This document shows, piece by piece, positions 1-11,745 of a stretch of 64,000 nucleotides of DNA. Both the position numbers and the translations under genes were made by a program. Each line of letters opens with the position of its first letter. Position 1 is the first letter of the stretch. The DNA is from Petunia secreta. Its lineage: Eukaryota > Streptophyta > Magnoliopsida > Solanales > Solanaceae. The notes below the pieces were generated by a model. That model was not told the origin of the DNA. It made no database searches and worked only from the letters and a program-made list of their open reading frames with translations. The stretch is from assembly GCA_029990175.1 (NCBI GenBank), contig JARKIP010000010.1:44448001-44512000 (forward strand), written 5' to 3'.

Positions 1-345
1 CGGTACGGGCGTAGAACGCAAGGCATACATCCTGCCGCTTTAGGGTTACAGCCTCGTAGTTAGGGTTTTGTATATACCACCTCCTTGAGTTTATATGCCC
101 ATGAGCCTCATTAGTCTTTGTTTTTTACCATAATTAGGACTGGATATTCACTACTATAAATATCCCTCTTTATATTGAATTATACATCAAGCGATTAACC
201 ACTGAATCTGACTGTTCTCAAGGAATAAAAGCACTTTACTTTCTTGTCTATTATTTTCTCTCTATTTACTTAATTTTCGTTACATTTTACTGTATTGCCT
301 GTGACCCCTTCATAAATTTAAGTGTTTAACCTAGACGTACAAATT
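1..345 (+). other. LTR-like sequence, family not assigned
   Basis: This stretch has the look of an LTR end: a TATA-like box (ctataaatat, about 152-161) followed by about 190 bases to a CA-poor end near 343, then a sequence near 346-357 (ttggcataaaca) that loosely resembles a degenerate tRNA-iMet primer site. It would be expected to be the 5' LTR of element A, but I could not align it with the 3' LTR-like sequence at 6,204-6,785, so it may belong to a different element. No gene is visible. Confidence 0.35.
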
Positions 346-1689
346 TTGGCATAAACACGTTATCTTCGTGCTTTTTTTGTCTTTGTTTCCATTTCGTGTT
401 CTTGTGTTGTGTTGTTGTTTCGTTCTTATATAAAAATAAAAATAAAAGTGAAAAGAAGAGAAAAATTAACCAAAATTTTTTATTCTTGGTTGTTTGGATT
501 AAACAACCGCAGATTCGGTGTTATCGGTGACCGCAGAACCTGAAAACCATCGGTCGTACATCATCTCACAACAAGGGTTTCTATGTGGTTGGACTGTCAG
601 ACGTCAGTGTTTGATAGTCTGGTTGTGTTTGGCTGTTTTCGGTTGATTTTTCTCGTGTGTTTTGCATAAAAATTTTGAAGCTTCGTTGTGAAACACCATC
701 TGTACGCTGGAAAATGTTAACTTCTTAACAGTGTACGGACCCGCGAGGCTGTGTTCATAGCTTTGCTTGGAGCTCAAGTTACTCCGTTTGTGATTCCACC
801 TAATGGAAGAACAACCTAAATCTTACCTTGTTGCTGGACTGTGAATGAGCTTAAGATTATTCGTACATCAGAAAAGGAAAGTTCACTATTCCATTGAAGA
901 AGAAAGGGTTTAAGCGTCGGTGCTTAAACCCAGGTGAGAATTGAAAGAAGAAAGTGGATAAGGAAAAACCCTAAGTCCATACAATGGAGAGACTACTTCT
1001 GTTTCCGTACAGGAGTGGAGTGTCCGAGCTTACCAAAAGGGTAAACAAAGGGTAGATTTTTTTAGTTTCTCTTTCTTTCTTTATGTCCGTTAATTTTGGT
1101 TAGTAAATCTGTGAGTACTTCTCCTACTCTAGATTCTACTAACCGTTTGAGCTTCTAGGAACTCGTGCGTGAAAGGTCAAAGCCTAAATTTTTTAGTTAA
1201 TTCTTGACCTCCCGTGCGCAGTTAAACAGCGTCTATTTCATCGAGTCGAACATTAATTCACTCTTTCAAAAAAGACTGTGAATCTTGTCGAACTCAGAGG
1301 ATCTTGAGGAAACTAATCAATCCGATGAAACCATTTGTGACAAGTTTTGAGCAACCGAACCCAACAAAATTGAGTGGACCCAAGGCCCACCAAATAAAAG
1401 TAAGGTAGTGTGTGACGTGATTTCTAACCTAACATTTCCTTGGTCTTTTATTTTTTCGGGTGAATTGCTGGAAACAGAGCGAAGGGTGTAGATATGCCTG
1501 AGGTATTGTTGGCTGATCTTATGCCACGATACAGGGGATCAATGTCGAGCTAAGGGGTGTGGGTGTTCGAGTTGCCAATCTCGAACAGGAGTGAGCCTCT
1601 GATGCCTTACTATGGTCTGGAGCAGGAACAAGCAATTTCACTCCTACGCGACCGACGCAATTTGTTGAGTTAGCTCGATGCCAACAATT
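346..1689 (+). other. Probable untranslated leader of element A
   Basis: About 1.3 kb lies between the possible primer site and the first gag homology. Element B has a leader of similar length between its primer site and gag. I see no supported coding region, only short spurious frames. The 3' part (about 1,520-1,690) is probably the degraded start of gag. Confidence 0.4.
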
Positions 1690-2738
1690 GAGAACTGAAG
1701 CTGCTCGCAACGAGAAAAACTTGGGCATTCCCCAAGCTGATTTACCACCTCTTCAAAGGCCCAAAATGAATTTAGCAGCTGTTGCTGAAGAAGGTGATGT
1801 TCAAGATGAAGAATATCCTGAGGCTGAAGCTGATTATGAGCCAACGTTCCTACCACAAGGACAGGCTCAACGAGGCCGTGGGAACACTCGAGGACGAGGT
1901 TGAGGAGTTTATGTTGATCGACATCTTGAACGCGAGGCTGATGATTATTATGATGATTATCCGGAGCAAGCCAGGGGTGGTAGATATGCAAACTTGAACA
2001 GTGTCAAGATCACTATTCCACCATTCAGAGGAACTAGTGATCCGTACCAACATATCGATTGGAAGGTTCGATTGGAGCGAATCTTTGAAACAAATGAGAT
2101 GACTGATGAGAGAAAATATGCCTATTCTATTGCTTTATTTAAGGCATATGCTTCTACTTGGTAGGAGTCTGAAAACACAATGAGAAGAAGGCATGTTTTA
2201 CCCGAGCATCTTACTTAGGTACAATTGAAAAAAGTGATGGATACTAAATATCAAGAGCAACTTCGGAAGCTCTATGTTTTGAAACAAGGGTCTAAACCGG
2301 TCGAACAGTACTTTGATGAATTTGAAAAGATTCGTTTGATTCTTGATATGGAAGAAGACGAAGAGAAGCCATCATTTGGTTCAAAAATAGGCTGAATCGA
2401 GAGATATCATCTCAATTGAGACTGCATGTTTTTGATACTGTGGATGAAGCTTTCTATGCAGTAATCGATGCTGAAATTTGAGTGAAGGATGATAGAGAAA
2501 ATTGGTATCGAGGGAGCACTACCACTATTCCTTTGAACAGGGCAAAGAATGGAAGAGTCTGAATCCTACCAATACCAACATTGGCCGAGATCAAAAGAAA
2601 CCCTTCGAAAAGGGAGTGACCAGCAATAAATCCATGGAGTTGGGAGGTAAAACTCAACTCAATACTCTTGGTGCTTCATCGATTCAATATCATAAATGCA
2701 GGAGTTATGGTCACATGGCTAAAGAGTGTCCAACTTGA
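1690..2738 (+). pseudogene. Element A gag (broken)
   Basis: Gag is the nucleocapsid/capsid precursor that packages element RNA. The reading frame from about 1,990 matches the capsid region of element B (for example FETNEMTDE against FDTNEMTDE). It contains stops (such as TAG after the STW motif near 2,161) and frameshifts near 2,390. A nucleocapsid zinc knuckle lies at about 2,690-2,735, but its first cysteine is tyrosine (YHKCRSYGHMAKEC against CHKCKGYGHFAKEC in B), so it could not bind zinc normally. The upstream part (1,688-1,900) is acidic and then Arg/Gly-rich, as in B. Confidence 0.8.
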
Positions 2739-2882
2739 CGAGCTATAATGTTTCTCGATGATTGAACCATCCGTGAACAAGCGAGTGACTCCCAGAAGGA
2801 AAACTGAGAAGGGACTGACCAAGCTGATCATGATGAAGACGGTCACTAAGCAACCGAAGCTGACCGTCCAAAAATATTTTTT

Positions 2883-3580
2883 GTGGTCCGAAGCAACTTG
2901 AACACTATGAACATGGACGATGAGGAAAATTTTCAAACAGAAAATCTCTTCCATGCGAGGTGCAGAGTTAGGGGAAAGGTGTGGTCGATGATTGATGATT
3001 CAGGCAGTTGTTCTAATATGGTGAGTCAAACTTTGGTCTCACAAATGGGACTGCCAACAATGAAACATCCTCGTCCTTATCGATTACAATGGTTAAATGA
3101 ATGTGGTGAACTGAGGGTAGCTAAGCAACTGTTGATCAAATTCAGAGTGGGGGCTTATCAAGATGAATTGATGTTTGATGTGGTCCCGACACAAGCTTGT
3201 CATTTTTTATTTAGGAAACCGTGGAAATATGACAGGTATGTTGTCCATAACGGACGAGCCAACACTTGCTAAACTCGAAGGTAAGAGTTTTATACTCAAA
3301 CCTTTGTCTCCGAAACAAGTCAGTAAGGACTATAAACGAATGAGGAAGCTAAAAGAAGCGACCAAAGCTAAGTCTCCTGTGGGAACACAAATTATGGCCG
3401 TTGATAATGCTGAAACAGAGCCCGTTTTAGGTAATATTTGTACAATCATGCAACTAGGTGAGTGCCTACGAGCCAATGACAAAAGCAAACTGATGATTTG
3501 CCTCGTACACGAGGATATCCTTATGAGTTTGAATGATGATTTAACTAACGATAACCATTTGCCTAGTGTAATTCAAAATG
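2883..3580 (+). pseudogene. Element A aspartic protease region (broken)
   Basis: A retropepsin-like domain with an active-site DSGS motif (around 2,998-3,009), followed by a run that matches the B protease and its C-terminal extension (PYRLQWLNECGEL). The expected FGRPW motif is changed to FRKPW, and a frameshift near 3,240-3,270 moves the frame, after which the downstream part continues to the RT N-terminus. It would cleave the Gag-Pol polyprotein if intact. Confidence 0.8.
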
Positions 3581-4504
3581 TTTTACAAGACTTCGGTGAC
3601 ATATTCCCTGAAGAAATGGCAGATGGATTGCCTCCCTTACGAGGCATTGATCACCAAATTGACTTCATTCCAGGGTCTCAAATCCCGAACAAACCAGCCT
3701 ATCATTGTAATTCTGAAGACACCAAAGAGCTCCAACGGCAGGTGAATTACTGAACAAAGGACTGGTTCGAGAGAGCTTGAGTCCGTGCGCCGTTCCTATT
3801 ATACTTATGCCAAAGAAAGATGGAATGTGGTGAATGTGTGTTGATTGCCTAGCATTCAATAAGATAACGGTAAAGTATCGTCATCCTATTCCTCGATTAG
3901 ATGACATGCTTGATGAATTGAGTGGTTCAAGTTGCTTTTCAAAGATTGATCTTAGGTCCAGTTACCACCAAATCCGAATGAAACTGGGTGAGTAGTGGAA
4001 GACTGCATTCAAGACCAAATTCGGTATGTATGAATGGTTAGTGATTTCGTTTGGCCTCTCTAACGCACCAGGCACATTCATGCAATTGATGAACTATGTG
4101 CTTAATTTATAAATAAGTTTGTTGTTGTGTATTCTGATGGCATACTTGTTTATAGTAAATCTGTGGATGAACATGTAGAACACCTAAGGCTTGTGCTTGA
4201 TGTTTTAAGAAGTGAAAAGCTTTATGCTAATTTCACAAAGTGTGCCTTGTATGTTTAACGTGTTGTCTTCCTTTGTTATGTTGTGAGTGCTAATGGTGTT
4301 GAAGCCGATGACTCAAAAGTCGAGGGTATCAAAGATTGGTCGACCCCTAATTTGGTGTCTTAAGTTCAAAGTTTCCATGGGGTTAGCTATTTTTTATAGA
4401 AGGTTTGTCTATTACTTTAGCACCGTGGCAGCTCATTTAAATGAGCTGGTCAAAAAGGCCAACCGTTTGTCTAGAGAGAGTCCCAAGAGACGGCCTTCGA
4501 AGAG
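3581..4504 (+). pseudogene. Element A reverse transcriptase (catalytically dead)
   Basis: The RT N-terminus (GLPPLRGIDHQIDF) is readable, then many stops and frameshifts follow. The catalytic box that reads YFDD in element B reads YSDG here (4,130-4,141), so the second catalytic aspartate is gone and the first is displaced in context. Fragments homologous to the finger and palm regions (LDELSGS, KIDLR, FYRRFV) can be followed up to about 4,420. This cannot encode an active polymerase. Confidence 0.85.
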
Positions 4505-5002
4505 TTGAAACAGAGGCTTAGTTCTGCCCCGTTGTTGCAACTCCCTGACTTTAGCAAAGCGTTCGAAGTCGAATATGATGCATCTGGGGTCAGGATCGGA
4601 GGCGTGCTTATGCAAGATGGGAAGTTGATCGCTTACTTTAGCGAAAAGCATAAGGGTGCAACCTTGAATTACTCTACATATGACAAGGAGTTGTATACCC
4701 TTGTAAGAACACTTGCTCATTGCCAACATTATCTATGTCCGAGAGAGTTTGTGATTAAAAGTGATCATGAATCTTTAAAAAATCTTCGAGTCCAAGAAAA
4801 GTTGAATCGGCAGCATGCCAAGTGGGTGGAATTCATTGAGAGCTTTCCCTATGTTATTTATTACAGGAAGGGAAAAGACAATGTCGTGGCCGATGCGCTG
4901 TCAAGAAAGGTTGCCTTAGCGAACACTCTAGCTTTGAGGTTGATGGGTTTCGATAGCATCAAGTCGATGTACGAGCATAACCTAAAGCTTAAGAGTGTCT
5001 GA
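4505..5002 (+). pseudogene. Element A RNase H domain
   Basis: This is the best preserved part of element A, 165 residues without a stop. The four expected acidic residues of retroelement RNase H are visible: D in YDASG, E in DKELY, D in KSDHES and D in VADALSRK. Apart from substitutions (for example CQHYLCP for WQHYLWP) it is colinear with the RNase H of element B. It is a domain of a broken polyprotein, not an independent gene. Confidence 0.85.
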
Positions 5003-6203
5003 GATGCTATAGTAAGTGGCCGAAGGGTGGAAAATTGTTAGTGGCACGATGGTTATCTCTTTTAAAAAATGAGAGTTTATGTGCCCACGTCATCTTGGAG
5101 AGAGCTATTGGTTCGAGAAGCTCACATCGGCGACTTAATGGATCACTTCGGAGTGGATAAGACTCTTGGTATCTTGACCGAGTAGTTCCACTGGCCGAAG
5201 ATGCGACGAGATGTGCAATGCTTGTTTAGATTGCAAGAGAACTAAGTCGAGGTCCAACCCTCATGGTTTGTATACCCCGTTGCCTGTTCCTACTAGCCTG
5301 TGGGTTGATATATCCATAGATTTTGTGATGGGGTTACCAAGGTCGAGGGGTGGGCATGATAGCATCTTTGTCGTGGACGACTATTTTTCCAAAATGGCTA
5401 ACTTTATCCCGTATAAGAAATGTGATGATGCACAACATGTTGCTACTTTATTTATCTCTCATTTTCTAAAACTACATGGTGTGCCTCGTACTATTGTGAG
5501 AGACCAGGACTCTAAGTTTCTGAGTCAGTTTTGGAAGTATTTGTGGGGTGCCCTTGGCACCAAATTGCTTCTCGACATCTCACCATCCTCGGACTGATGG
5601 ATAGACCGAGGTAGTCAATCGAACATTGGGAGCTCTGCTTCGAGTGATGACCAAAGGTAAGGCCAAAAATTAGGCTGATCGTTTGCCGGTTATGGAATTT
5701 GCATAGAACCGTACAGCACATAGAATGATTAGAATGACTCCATTTGAGTGTGTGTATGGTTTTAACTCTTTAATTCCATTTAATTTAACCCTGTTGCCTC
5801 GAGATGTTGTTGTTAATTTCTAAGGTACACGCCGAGCTACTGCTTTGCTCGAGCTCCATGCAAAAGTGAGGAAAAAATCTTGAGGAAGCTTATGCTAAGG
5901 TGGTATCAAAGAAGAATATGGGGCGTAAGAAGTTGGAGTTAAAAAAGGTAGATTGGGTTTGGTTTCACTTCTGAAAAGAGAGATTCCCGAACCAACGAAA
6001 GGGGAAGTTGGCTCCGAGAGGGGATGGTCTGTTCCAAGTATTGAACAAGATCAACAACAATTCCTACACTTTATTGTTGCTGACTTGACTCTTTTGTCCA
6101 ACAGCTTTAATGTTGCTGACTTGACTCCTTGTGTCGCAGGACGAGAACCGGAGGACAAAGAAGATCCAATTTCGGGGATGAAATCTTCTCAAGAAGGGGA
6201 TGA
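5003..6203 (+). pseudogene. Element A integrase (broken)
   Basis: The integrase zinc-binding region (5,080-5,250) is interrupted by stops. The catalytic core is readable from 5,211 to 5,597, with aspartates in DFVMGLPR and VRDQDSKF, and runs into a stop just before the expected DGQTE motif (TGA then TAG near 5,595-5,605). The C-terminal part (about 5,950-6,203) is shifted in frame and ends with the same FNVADLTP and SSQEGDD tail found in B. No classical chromodomain is visible. Confidence 0.82.
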
Positions 6204-6785
6204 TGATACAGCCCGCGCTGATCAAGCTATGTTCGTACAATCGAGACCGGTCACACAAAACCAAGCTAAGACACTGCGCGATATGTATATTCATCTAGCG
6301 TGGGTGGAAGGGAGCGGCGACTCAAAGAATGCATGGTGAGGTGCCAAAATTGGAAGCTATAATCAAGCTCGAGCCTAAAGTAGACAGCGTCTGAGCCTTA
6401 ACAATTGATTCCGAGCAATAAAGCGACCAAGGGCTAGACTTTCGCCCGAGGCAGGAGAATGCCCGAGCCACTAAACTAGTTTAGCGCTGCGTTGTTTTGT
6501 TTGATAGGCCAACTGTGGCCGTATTTACTATTTTAGCCTTGGGGCTTACCTATATAAACCCCTTACTATTTCATTTGCTAGTCAGTTGTCGTTGAATATT
6601 AAACTAGCTATATGCTATAGTGTCTCCATCGTGAGCAACACCGTTGTGGGAAGCCGTTTATGGAACTTATGTCTTTTGGTGGATTCCAATTGAATTTTTT
6701 TCTCTTGATCATTCGGTTTGCAAGAGTCATGTGTATTCTTGAGGATCGTTGCTCAGTATAGGTGCTTATTCACAATCTAATCAAA
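6204..6785 (+). repeat. Probable 3' LTR of element A
   Basis: The start is placed by homology: the purine tract aagaaggggatga (6,191-6,203) and the following TGATAC correspond to the polypurine tract and TGATGC start of the 3' LTR of element B. As in B, the polyprotein reading frame continues into the LTR (residues resembling the B tail SRPVTQ-QAKTL). A TATA-like box lies near 6,549 (ctatataaac). The end at 6,785 (ctaatca) is chosen because a primer-site-like sequence follows at once. Confidence 0.55.
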
Positions 6786-6800
6786 AGGTATCAAGACTAG
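6786..6800 (+). other. Primer-binding-site-like sequence after the LTR
   Basis: The bases ggtatcaagactag resemble the tRNA-iMet primer site ggtatcagagc. A primer site is expected after a 5' LTR, not after a 3' LTR, so the LTR at 6,204-6,785 may have been shared with a second, now truncated, element. Confidence 0.35.
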
Positions 6801-6849
6801 TTCCTTGATATTGTTTGGTAGAAGTTGAGTTTTTGTCTTGCTATTATCT

Positions 6850-8069
6850 TTACGTTGCCGTCTTTATTTTTGTGTGTTTTTGTTGCATCAGCTTGGTCTC
6901 AAAACTGAGTTGTATTGCACCAAACTCTATGTTCCTCCAAATCATACAGATTACTTCCATGCGGTACAACTTTGTTGAAATAGAACTCAACCCTATCCAC
7001 TGACTCCTTTTAAGGATCATCATAACTTTCACTAGAGTCAGAATCATCTGGGTCCTTATAGTCCCCATCATCTTCACTACTCTGCTCATCCTGAAAGTCC
7101 TTATCCACAGTAGGAATGGGCTCCTTTTCAACCACCTTTTCAGCCTTCTTCTATGCAGCATATTTTACAAGACCTTATACTTGCTTCTTCAAGGCTAATC
7201 TAGTTGCAACCGTCCTAGGAACCACCAGTTCCTCCTCGTTCTCTGATTCAGACTTATCACCCTCATCATCACTTTCATCAACTAACTGTCTCCTTGTCAC
7301 AATTCTTCCCCTTTTCACTAGCTTTCTTCTCTTTTCTCTCACAACTTCATTCTCAACAGGCTTTATTTCACAAACAAACAACACCTCATCCTCATCTTCC
7401 TCATCCTTCTAACTAAATTTTATTTTGCTTTTCCTTTTCTTAGGGCCTTCCACCTTTTGTGTTTCCACTTCCTGTTCCACTTCCTTCTTTTTCTCTTCTT
7501 CCTCTTTCTCCTTGTCAGAGTCAGTCCAATTGACTCCTGCATCATCAGTTGTTTCAAGAACTAAAGAAGAACAATATCCTTTCTCAAATCCTTTGACAAC
7601 TTCAGAAGGTCCTTGATCTATATCGACTGGACCACTGATACCCACATTCCCCTTTACAATCTCTAGAAGAGCAGCCTCCGAACTAAGTTCGTTGACTGGA
7701 CCTTTTTGAGAACCAACAGATTCTTCAAACTTCACAGATTCTACTGCAATTTTAATTGCATCCACATTAACAAAACCCGCTTCTAAGCTAGCAACATCAT
7801 ATTCTATCCTAACAATATTAGGCTCTACTCTAGACTCACCAACCTTTTCAATAACAACATTCCCCTATCAACTTTGCTTATAAAGCCTACATCATTTACT
7901 GAATTCACTAATTCATCCAACCCAGTAACTAAGACTTCTGTAGCTACTTTTTAGGGCTTAAGGTAGACTCATGCATAGTAGAACTAGTTTCAGTAATATC
8001 AGGCCTTACCTCTATTAGAGTGTTGTCAGATATGACGAGTGCTTCTGACAAGTTTTTTGATTTTGACAT
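6850..8069 (-). pseudogene. Env-like third ORF of the copia element (broken)
   Basis: A minus-strand frame starts with ATG at 8,069 (MSKSKNLSEALVISD) and is traceable to about 6,850 across several stops (near 7,950, 7,410, 7,175 and 7,010). It is highly charged, with acidic runs, Lys/Arg-rich segments (such as VVREKRRKLVKRGR) and Ser/Asp repeats. SIRE/Maximus elements typically carry an ORF in this position, often called env-like. I see no signal peptide or clear membrane segment here, so an envelope function is not supported by the sequence. Role unknown. Confidence 0.65.
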
Positions 8070-8678
8070 AAACTTCTTTGCATCTTACCTTTTAAGTTTT
8101 CGTTGTACCTTTTGTTAAGCCCTTGTAATCTTTTTAGCCAATATTGAAACACTTGGGTTTATGTGAGACTGTGGGTTTGTAGTCTTTTGCAGGTGAAGTA
8201 GAAGATTTTTGGGCTTGAGACGTTGTGGAAATTTTGGAAAATTTGAGAAGGATCAAGATGTTTTTTGTTTCTGCTTAGGGTTTGGATGGAGAGTCTTAGA
8301 GAGAGAAAAGTTTGTTTTATGTTTAGAAGGAGAAGTAATGATCAATCAAAAAAGGAAAACAACTTTTAAGGGTTTGGGAACCGGAAAAGTTGCGACGTGA
8401 CCGTTTTTAGATTGATAGGTAACTATGACTCCTTTTCCAAGTGGGAAGAGTTCAAATTTTATAAGTGATAACCAAAAAAAACAATTAAAAATAGGACAGT
8501 TACACATACAAAATTTATGGTAATGCATATCTAATACGACTCAATTTTACACGGTACTTAATGGCTTTAAACGCTTAAGCATACATGGACATGGTTCCTC
8601 GTTTTACTCATAGTTCCTTCCATGTGCCTAGTATATCCTTTCAGTGGGAACACATTAGATAGTAATATAAATATTTAC
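8070..8678 (-). other. Spacer between copia pol and the env-like ORF
   Basis: About 600 bases with no supported coding region on either strand. Its position suggests the untranslated interval that precedes the env-like ORF in this lineage. Confidence 0.5.
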
Positions 8679-10455
8679 TTAGTTAAGCAAGTGTACATTA
8701 GAATTCATGGTCATCCTTAACTCCAACCTGTTCCTCTCAAACTGCACCCTTCTCGAAGCTTTGGTGAAGATGTCAGTAATTTTATCTTCAGTCTTACAAG
8801 AATTCATTGTTACTAGACTCTTTTTAATATTCCCTAAGAAAATGATGTCTAATAACAATGTGCTTGGTTCTCTTGTGTCAGACTGGGTTCTTGGCAATAT
8901 TCACTGCACTTGTACTATCACAAAAAATGGGCACTAGTCTACTTTTGATTCTGAAGTCCTCCAGTTGTTGCTTGATCCACAGCAATTATGAGCAGCAAGA
9001 AGCAGCAACAATATACTCAGCTTCAGTTGTGGACAGGGTCACTAAATTTTATTTCTTTGTAGCCCAAGAAATCAGACAAGAACCTAGGAAATGTAACATT
9101 CCTGAAGTACTCTTCCTATCTACCAGATAGTTTGCATAATCAGTATCTGCAAAGCTAATCAACTCAAATGTACCACCCTTGGGGTACCATACACATAAGT
9201 CTTGAGTTCCTTTCAGATATCTCAGGATTTTCTTAACATATGTCAAGTGAGTCTCTTTGAGCATAGACTGAAATCTAGCACAAAGTCCTACATTATAGAC
9301 AATGTTTGGACGACTGGCACTAAGATAGAGGAGAGAACCAATAATTCTTCTATACTTAGTCTCATCAGTAGAAGGACCAGTTTTGCCTAGGTCTAACTTT
9401 GTCCTGGGAGCAATAGAGGTAGCAATTTCCTTAGTTCATTCAATATCAAAGTTATTCAGTAGTTCCTTGATGTACTTTTGTTGATGAATCATGGTTACTT
9501 TAGGTATTTGTTTGATTTGAAAACCTAAGAAGAAGTTCAAATCCCCATCATAGTCATCTCGAACTCACTCCCCATCAACTCCGCGAATTCCTTGGACGGG
9601 TTCTCATCTATAGCACCAAAAATGATTTCATCAACATACACTTGAAATACAAGCAGGTCCTTGCCATTCTTTCTCAGAAATAAGGTGTTGTTAATCTTTC
9701 CTCTTGTAAAGCTATTCTTGAGTAGAAATCCTGACAACCTTTCACACCATGCTCTAGGCGCCTGCTCCAGTCTATATAGTGCCTTGTCAAGTTTGTACAG
9801 ATGATCAGGGAACTCACTGTTCACAAAGCCCGGTGGATGAATCACATACACTTCTTTATTCAGATAGCCATTTAAGAATGCACTCTTTACATCCATCCGA
9901 TACAATTTGAATTCTATATAAGTTACAAAAGCGATCAGCATCCTTATGGCTTCCATTCTGGTAACTGGTGAAAGATCTCATCATAGTCAATTCATTCTTC
10001 CTGGATATACCCTTGAACCACCAACCTAGTTTTTTTTCTAGTAACTATACCACGCTCATCTAGCCTAGGAACCAAGTGCCACACCTTGGTTCTCTCAAAC
10101 TGGTGTAGTTCTTCCTAAATGGAAGTTACCCAATCTGGGTCTTCTAAATCTTCATTCACATTGTTTAGTTCCATAGCTGCGAGAAACTCAAAGAATGCAT
10201 AGAAGTTCTTTAGTGCAGATCTAGTCCAGAGGATGAGAACTTTGATGCTTCCAAGGTCTTGGTTGTATCTGTTGTGAAGGTCCTGCATCAACATTCTGAA
10301 TGGATTCAGATTCTTCATCATCTTCATCTTCACGATCAGTTGTCCCCCCGCCATGTTGACTCCATGTTCCCCCTGAGTCAATACACCTTCATTACCGAGC
10401 AGTTCTTCTTTCTCTTTTGAGTTTTTTGTAATTTCAGCAGGTTCTTCTCATGTAA
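8679..10455 (-). pseudogene. Copia reverse transcriptase and RNase H (broken)
   Basis: Reading leftward: the integrase-RT linker with EDPDWVTS (about 10,135), RT with MDVKSAFLNGYL (about 9,890), LYKLDKALYRLEQAPRAW (about 9,750-9,800) and the catalytic box near 9,625, then RNase H with WYPKGGTFEL, FADTDYA, a TEAEY motif (about 9,030) and an IFTKA end at about 8,770. The catalytic box reads YVDE where copia elements have YVDD, so the second aspartate is replaced by glutamate. Stops and frameshifts occur near 9,990, 9,440, 9,000 and 8,900. Not functional. Confidence 0.88.
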
Positions 10456-10458
10456 GAC

Positions 10459-11446
10459 CTATTGCTTTATCCTCTTGTTCTCCTTCAGCATCAATCTTAT
10501 CAGATTCAACAAACACCACATGCATGCTTTTTTCAACATTCTGTGTTCTTTTGTTGAAAATTTCATAGGCTTTGCTTTGAGTAGAATAACCCAGAAATAT
10601 TTCTCCATCGCTCCTTGCATCAAATCTCCCAGAGGTTCCTTCCCATTGTTGTGAACAAAACACTTGCACCCAAAAGGTTTCAGGCGTGCAATGTTTAGCT
10701 TCCTTCCTCTGAGTAACTCATATGGAGTCATGGCAAGAATTTCTCTGATGGAGCACCTATTTAACAGATAGCAAGTTGTATTTACTGCTTCAGTCCAAAA
10801 ATTTCTTTCTAATCCACTAGACAATAAGATAGCTCTTGCAATGTCATCCAAGGATCTGTTCTTCGTTTCAACTACCTCATTTTGCTGTGGGGTTCTTGGT
10901 GCAGAGAAGTTATGATCAATGCTATGCTTGAAACAATATTCAATAAATTTGGCATTCTTAAATTTCGTGCCATGATCAGATCTAATACTCACAAGTTCTA
11001 GGCTCATCTTCCTCTGCACAATCCTAGCCCAATCTTTGAAGTTGTAAAATGTCTCATCTTTTGAAGTGAGAAACAAAGTCCACGTATATCTCGAATAGTC
11101 ATCAACTATCACCAACACGAACCTCTTCCCTCCTCTGCTTCTTACTCTCATTGTGCTACACAGATCCATAAGCACTAGTTCAAATGGTTTCGAAGTGCTC
11201 ACCACTTTCTTCGACTTGAATGAAGATCTCACATATTTCCCCGCTGACACAAGCATCGCATATTTTGATCTCCACAAACTTCTTGGTGGGAAATCCATGA
11301 ACCATGTCTTTAGATGCTAGTTTGTTTAGTTGTGACAGGCTTGCATGTCCTAATCTCTTATGCTATAACTATGAATCACTCTATTGTACACTCAAACAAG
11401 TCAAGTTATTGTTCACTCATTTCCCTTCCATGACCACTTTTCCACT
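10459..11446 (-). pseudogene. Copia integrase (nearly intact core)
   Basis: A 279-residue frame runs from 11,298 to 10,459. The upstream zinc-binding region is damaged (about 11,300-11,440). The catalytic core has D in DLCSTMRV, D in IRSDHGTKF and E in QQNEVVETKNRSL, so all three acidic residues appear present, although the usual NGVVERKNR is changed to NEVVETKNR. The core continues with ILLSSGLERNFWTEAVNT and the ARLKPFGCKCFV motif, then shifts frame near 10,665. The domain would join element cDNA to the host genome if the rest of the polyprotein were intact. Confidence 0.88.
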
Positions 11447-11745
11447 CTATAGATTCTTCACAATGCAATCTACAGATGAGAAACTAACTTCATTTCCTCT
11501 TTCACACAGTTGGGAAATGCTCAGTAGGTTGTATCTCAATCCATCTACACAATACACATTTTCAATAGCATGATCTAGTAATCTCCCAATCTTTCTAATA
11601 CCAACTATTTGACCACTCTTGCCACCTCCAAAACCCACACCACCCCCCTTGAAATGCTGCATGTGAGAGAAATTTCCTCTTATCTCCAATCATGTGCCTT
11701 GAACAACCACTATCAAGAATCCAGCTTGGGTTGTTCACTCCCACT
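11447..11745 (-). pseudogene. Copia aspartic protease (frameshifted)
   Basis: The active site is readable on the minus strand near 11,700-11,735 as WILDSGCSRHM, typical of copia proteases. A frameshift shortly after it (about 11,670-11,690) moves to the frame that carries the flap and C-terminal region, ending in DGLRYNLLSISQLC at about 11,510, just before the integrase zinc-binding domain. Confidence 0.85.

Larger units (their letters stand above)
346..6785 (+). mobile_element. Element A: degenerate Ty3/gypsy chromovirus (CRM/Reina-like)
   Basis: The order gag, protease, RT, RNase H, integrase is the Ty3/gypsy order, and each part is clearly homologous to element B (38,864-46,467). Every domain carries stops or frameshifts and the RT active site is lost, so this is an old, dead copy. 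The C-terminal integrase tail and polypurine tract line up with those of B, which fixes the 3' LTR start at 6,204. The 5' boundary and target duplication are not visible. Like B it shows no classical chromodomain, and its integrase tail ends in a FNVADL / SSQEGDD pattern, which I associate with CRM-type chromoviruses; the lineage call is moderate. Confidence 0.85.
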
